Assembly: GCF_030272615.1 (NCBI RefSeq)
Contig: NC_081415.1
Location: 507,983,373 to 508,047,372 of the forward strand
Direction: 5' to 3'
DNA length: 64,000 nt
Source of the DNA: Cryptomeria japonica
Lineage: Eukaryota; Streptophyta; Pinopsida; Cupressales; Cupressaceae
Each line of letters begins with the position of its first letter. Position 1 is the stretch's first letter. Shown here one piece after another: positions 60,660 through 64,000 of this stretch. The position numbers and the translations under genes were made by a program. Under the pieces are notes generated by a model. It was not told where the DNA came from, made no database searches, and saw only the letters and a program-made list of their open reading frames with translations.

Positions 60660-61810
60660 ATGGCAAGGGGAAGGGGAAGAGGAAGGCATACCACCACTAC
60701 TAGGAGGCAAAGGGAAACTAGCAATGATGAAAATCAACAAGACTAAGGGAATAATGAAACAAGGGTTGAAGCTATAATCAACTTGTTAATCGAGCAAAGA
60801 GATAAGATCAACTCCTTGGAATAACCAATGCAGGACCTTAGGGAAAGGCATAACGACATAAAAAATAGAAACAAGATTGAAAATGGGAACCTTGACAACA
60901 ATCAAGTAAATGAGATGGATAATAAGAGGGAAAATAATATGTTGGGTCTATCTAAGGATTTGAAGAAGATTACCTCACCTAATTTTGATGGAAAGAAAAT
61001 TTGTGAAGGAGCTAAAGATTGGTTGAATGAAATGGAAAAATACTTTGAACTACTTAGGACTTTAGTGAAACAACTATGACATTATGGGGTTCCTATCAAC
61101 TCGAGGGGAAGCAACTAATTTGTGGACTAAAACTAAGGAACAAAATGGGTACAACAAGGAGACAATCACATGGGATCAATTTGTTCACCATTTTCATAAA
61201 AGGTGGTTACCACAATTGTTCTTTGATGAGAAGGTGGCAAAATTATATTATATTCAACAAGGAACCTTGATAGTTCAACAATATTGGGATAAGCTCACCA
61301 AATTGCTAAAGTACATACCCATGTATCAAAAAGATGAGAAGGGTCAAAGTAGGAAGTTCATTTTGAGGCTAAATACTAACATATGGGCAAAAGTTGACAT
61401 GCATGGGCTTGAAAGCATGAATGAGGTACTTGAGAAATATTTAAAATGGGAATGGAAGATTCAAGCCCTAGAAGCAACAAGGCAAAATTTTAACAGGGAT
61501 CATTCATTCAAAAGAAAGCAGGAATTCAAGGGAAATACAAACTTCAACAAGAATCAAAGTTATAATTCATCTGCAAGAAGACCACCTCCTCATCAAAATT
61601 AGAGGGATGGCAACAATAATAACAAGGGAAATTATAATAGAAATGGCCAATGAAATAGGATATAACTTATCCACTGAGGTTCAATGAAACAAGGAATGAT
61701 CCTCCTAGGAATCAAGTAAGGCGGGGACCACCGAGTGGGTGTTTTATGTGTGGATGAAACCATTTTGCTAGAGAATGTCCAAGGATGCAAGGTCAAATCA
61801 AAGCCAACAA
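60660..61810 (+). pseudogene. gag: gag of element G
   Basis: Start at ATG 60660: an Arg/Gly-rich N-terminus (MARGRGRGRGRH) leads in the same frame, with two stops, to 61079. The capsid region is open at 61084-61602: FVHHFHKRWLPQLFFDEKV, YIQQGTLIVQQYWDKLTKLLKY, KGQSRKFILRLN. A basic, Asn-rich tail and a zinc knuckle CFMCG-stop-NHFAREC (near 61740, CX2CX4HX4C) follow. Frameshifted near 61080. Typical plant Ty3/gypsy gag. Confidence 0.8.
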
Positions 61811-61859
61811 ACCACAATAAAGACCCCAACAAAGGATTCATGTGACAGTTAGGAATTGA

Positions 61860-62330
61860 AGGACAAAATTTCAAAATGTTCCCGTGGAAACTATGAATAC
61901 ATTATTTGAACAACCAATTTCAATTCTAAATGACACTAGATCATCTAATGTTTCATTTCATCAGAATTAGTGAAAATTTTACAATTAAGAGTTAAAAAAA
62001 TGGAATAATCATGGATAATTTAGTATGGGGATAAGGCAACTAGGGAAGTGACCAAGTGTTTACCAGGAGCAATGGTACAATTTCCATAATTTGAAACAAG
62101 GGTAGATCCTTATGTGGTGCCCCTAGGATTATATGACGTAATTATTGGGATGGGTTGGCTAACAAATCACTAAGCTAATGTGGATTGATACAAAAAAGTG
62201 GTTGAATGTATGGATGATGGGGGAAGAAGGGTCAAAATACAAGGAAAGATTAAACCTATTAACATAGAAACCATATCATCCATGTAATTAAAGAAGGAAA
62301 GGAGAAAAGGGGACCTAATCTATATGGTTG
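61860..62330 (+). pseudogene. Protease remnant of element G
   Basis: ILNDTRSSNVSF near 61925 stands where ILVDTGASHSFI is expected, and YVVPLGLYDVIIGMGWL near 62120 matches the second half of a retropepsin (DVILGMDWL). The active-site Gly-Ala has become Arg-Ser. Broken by stops. Confidence 0.6.
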
Positions 62331-62499
62331 GATTTGATGAAAAGGAAGAGTAAAATACTCCAACCTTTGAAAATACCCCCTCCTACAAGAATTAAAGGAT
62401 GCATTTCCAAAAGAATTACCAGGCTTACCCCTAAAAGGTTCAAGTTTGATTTTTCCACTGACATTTTAGCAGGAGTTGAACCAGTATTAAGGGCACCTT

Positions 62500-63180
62500 A
62501 CCAAATAAACTCAACTGAATTACAAGAACTCAAAATACAATTGGTGGAACTCTTAGAAAAGGGGCTAATAAGGCCACAATAAGGCCAAGTGTATCCCCAT
62601 GGCGAGCACTAGTCTTTTTTGTTAAAAATGATGGGAATTTAAGACAATGCATTGACTATAGGATATTGAACAAGGTCACAATAAAGAATAGGTATCCCTT
62701 ACCTCGAATAGAGGTTCTTATTTCATCAAATGAAAGGAGCAACAATATTTGCAAAGATAAAACTCTGATCAAGGTATCATTAACTTATAATTAAGGAGGA
62801 AGATATTCCAAAGACAACCTTTAGGACTAGATATGGGGATTATGAATTTACGGTAGTACCTTTTGAAGTAACCAACGCTCCAATTGATTTTATGAACCTA
62901 ATGAATAGTGTACTTCATGACTACTTGGAAAAATTTGTCTTGGTAATTTTGGATGGCATCTTGATATACTCTAGAAATGAGGAAGAACATTTAGCTCACC
63001 TACAATTAGTCTTACGAAGGTTAAGGGAACATAATTTATATGGGAAATTATCAATATGTGCCTTCTTTGAAGAAAAGATTCACTATCTTGGGCATATCAA
63101 AGGAAGGAAGAGTGGTTGACCTAGAAAAGATAAAGACAATAGTAGAATGGCCAATCCCTAAAAATTTTCAGAGGTAAGAA
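62500..63180 (+). pseudogene. Reverse transcriptase of element G
   Basis: Pieces in three frames: [39 protein letters not shown], then [20 protein letters not shown] and VPFEVTNAP, and the open segment 62892-63119 with FMNLMNSVLHDYLEKF. The catalytic box reads ILDGILIYS where FLDDILIYS is normal, so the second Asp is Gly. The thumb shows NLYGKLSICAFF and IHYLGHI. Inactive. Confidence 0.82.
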
Positions 63181-63725
63181 GCTTTATGGGACACCAACGG
63201 GGTACTATATGATATTTGTGGAAGGATTCTCTAACATAAAAAACCCTATCACATCGTTGCAAAGGAAAGGTAAAAGGTTCATGTGGACATAATAGAGTAA
63301 TAAAGCATTTCAAATTTTAAAGGAAAAATTAACTACAACGCCTATCTTAAGGGTTGCAATTCCAAATGGACACTTCATAGTTGTAACAGATGCTTCTATT
63401 AAAGGATTAGGAGGGGTACTTATTCAAGATGAAGGAGTGGTGGCTTATGAATCTAGGAAGTTGAAAACTCATGAATTAAATTATGCACCCACGATTTAGA
63501 GTTGGCAGCTAAGATGCATGCCCTACAAAAATAGAGACACTTATTACTTGGGAAGCTCTTTGAGTTAAAATCGGACAATCAAGGACTTAAATACATTTTT
63601 ACTCAACCCTACTTAAATACTAGACAAAGAAGGTGGTTAGAATTTCTAAGCAAATATGACTTTGAAATAGAATATATTAAGGGAAAGGAAAATAGGGTGT
63701 TTGATGCTTTGAGTAGGAGGAGACA
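63181..63725 (+). pseudogene. RNase H of element G
   Basis: ILRVAIPNGHFIVVTDASIKGLGGVLIQ, then VVAYESRKLKTHELNYAPT, and in a shifted frame HYLLGKLFELKSDNQGLKYI, QRRWLEFLSKYDFEIEYI and NRVFDALSRR. The Asp of TDAS and SDN are kept. One frameshift near 63495 and stops. Confidence 0.8.
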
Positions 63726-64000
63726 ATTGTTGACCATAACAACATTCAAAATTGATTTTAAGAAGCAAGTAATGGATGAGCAAGGACATGACCCATGGTA
63801 TGAGCAAGTCAAATTAACATTAGAATATGATCCAATAGATCCTAAGGTGGAAGGGTACATGATAGATGAAGAAGGATTGCTAAGATACAATAACAAAATC
63901 TGTGTTCCAAACTTAGGGGACTTAAGAAAGGTAGTTTTATTGAGGCCCACAATACCCCTTATTCAGGACATCCAGGGGTTAATAAAATTTATTAAGATCT
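63726..64000 (+). pseudogene. Start of integrase of element G, cut by the window
   Basis: EGYMIDEEGLLRYNNKICVPNLGDLRKVVL corresponds to the linker before the integrase zinc finger (GLL....VP...LR..IL). A frameshift follows near 63940. The zinc finger and DDE core are outside the window. Confidence 0.65.

Larger units (their letters stand above)
59223..64000 (+). mobile_element. Ty3/gypsy element G, left part, right end outside the window
   Basis: LTR (59223-60503), PBS, gag, protease remnant, RT, RNase H and the start of integrase are in canonical order (gag-PR-RT-RNH-INT), with no extra RNase H before RT. RT and RNase H motifs (RNEEEHLAHLQLVL, RQRRWLEFLSKYDFEIEYIKGKEN) and the Met-type PBS suggest a chromovirus-like lineage. 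The chromodomain would be outside the window. Many stops and frameshifts. Confidence 0.8.

Overview
The window is nuclear DNA from a large-genome seed plant. It is A+T-rich, contains no intact single-copy gene, and is almost entirely nested, decayed LTR retrotransposons of both superfamilies. A gymnosperm is possible because the elements are old and deeply nested, but that is inference and I cannot name the species.

Layout. (1) 1-29521 is one nested complex. The outermost layer is the 3' half of a Tat-lineage Ty3/gypsy element: integrase at 4850-6016, then a spliced Plant Mobile Domain (PMD) gene lying antisense at 24784-27311, a polypurine tract, and the 3' LTR at 27879-29521. Two members of another Ty3/gypsy family (family B) are inserted in it. 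One is an LTR running in from the left edge and ending at 4849. The other is a complete element at 6050-24218, bounded by TG...CA LTRs and a perfect 5-bp target duplication CTAGT. Inside it are a PBS, gag, protease, an extra RNase H placed before the RT, RT, and the tail of integrase. The LTRs of family B are huge (4.96 kb in the least interrupted copy), and all three copies carry the same reading frame of about 980 codons in the U3 part of the LTR, upstream of a conserved palindrome/TATA module. (2) 29522-32176 holds an aldehyde oxidase/xanthine dehydrogenase fragment, a MITE-like element and unassigned DNA. (3) 32177-36280 is a Ty1/copia element (E) with two 669-bp LTRs, most of pol lost. 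(4) 37704-52908 is a tandem duplication of a unit of about 1.29 kb. Each unit was later split by a different Ty1/copia element without RT or integrase: C (38571-46758, gag only) and D (47552-51986, gag plus protease, with a tRNA-like sequence beside its primer site). (5) 52906-59222 holds an LTR fragment, an RNase H domain cut by a copia LTR, and a repeated copia leader. (6) 59223-64000 is the left part of another Ty3/gypsy element (G) running off the right edge.

How it fits together. Target duplications, PBS and polypurine tracts and two empty sites order most insertions. Many coding breaks are nonsense changes of the C-to-T type at CAG, CAA or CGA codons, as expected after long cytosine methylation. 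The most unusual observation is the long ORF inside the U3 of family B LTRs. If the TATA module is the real promoter, that ORF would lie at the 3' end of the genomic RNA, the position of sag in MMTV or nef in lentiviruses. I do not recognise its product.
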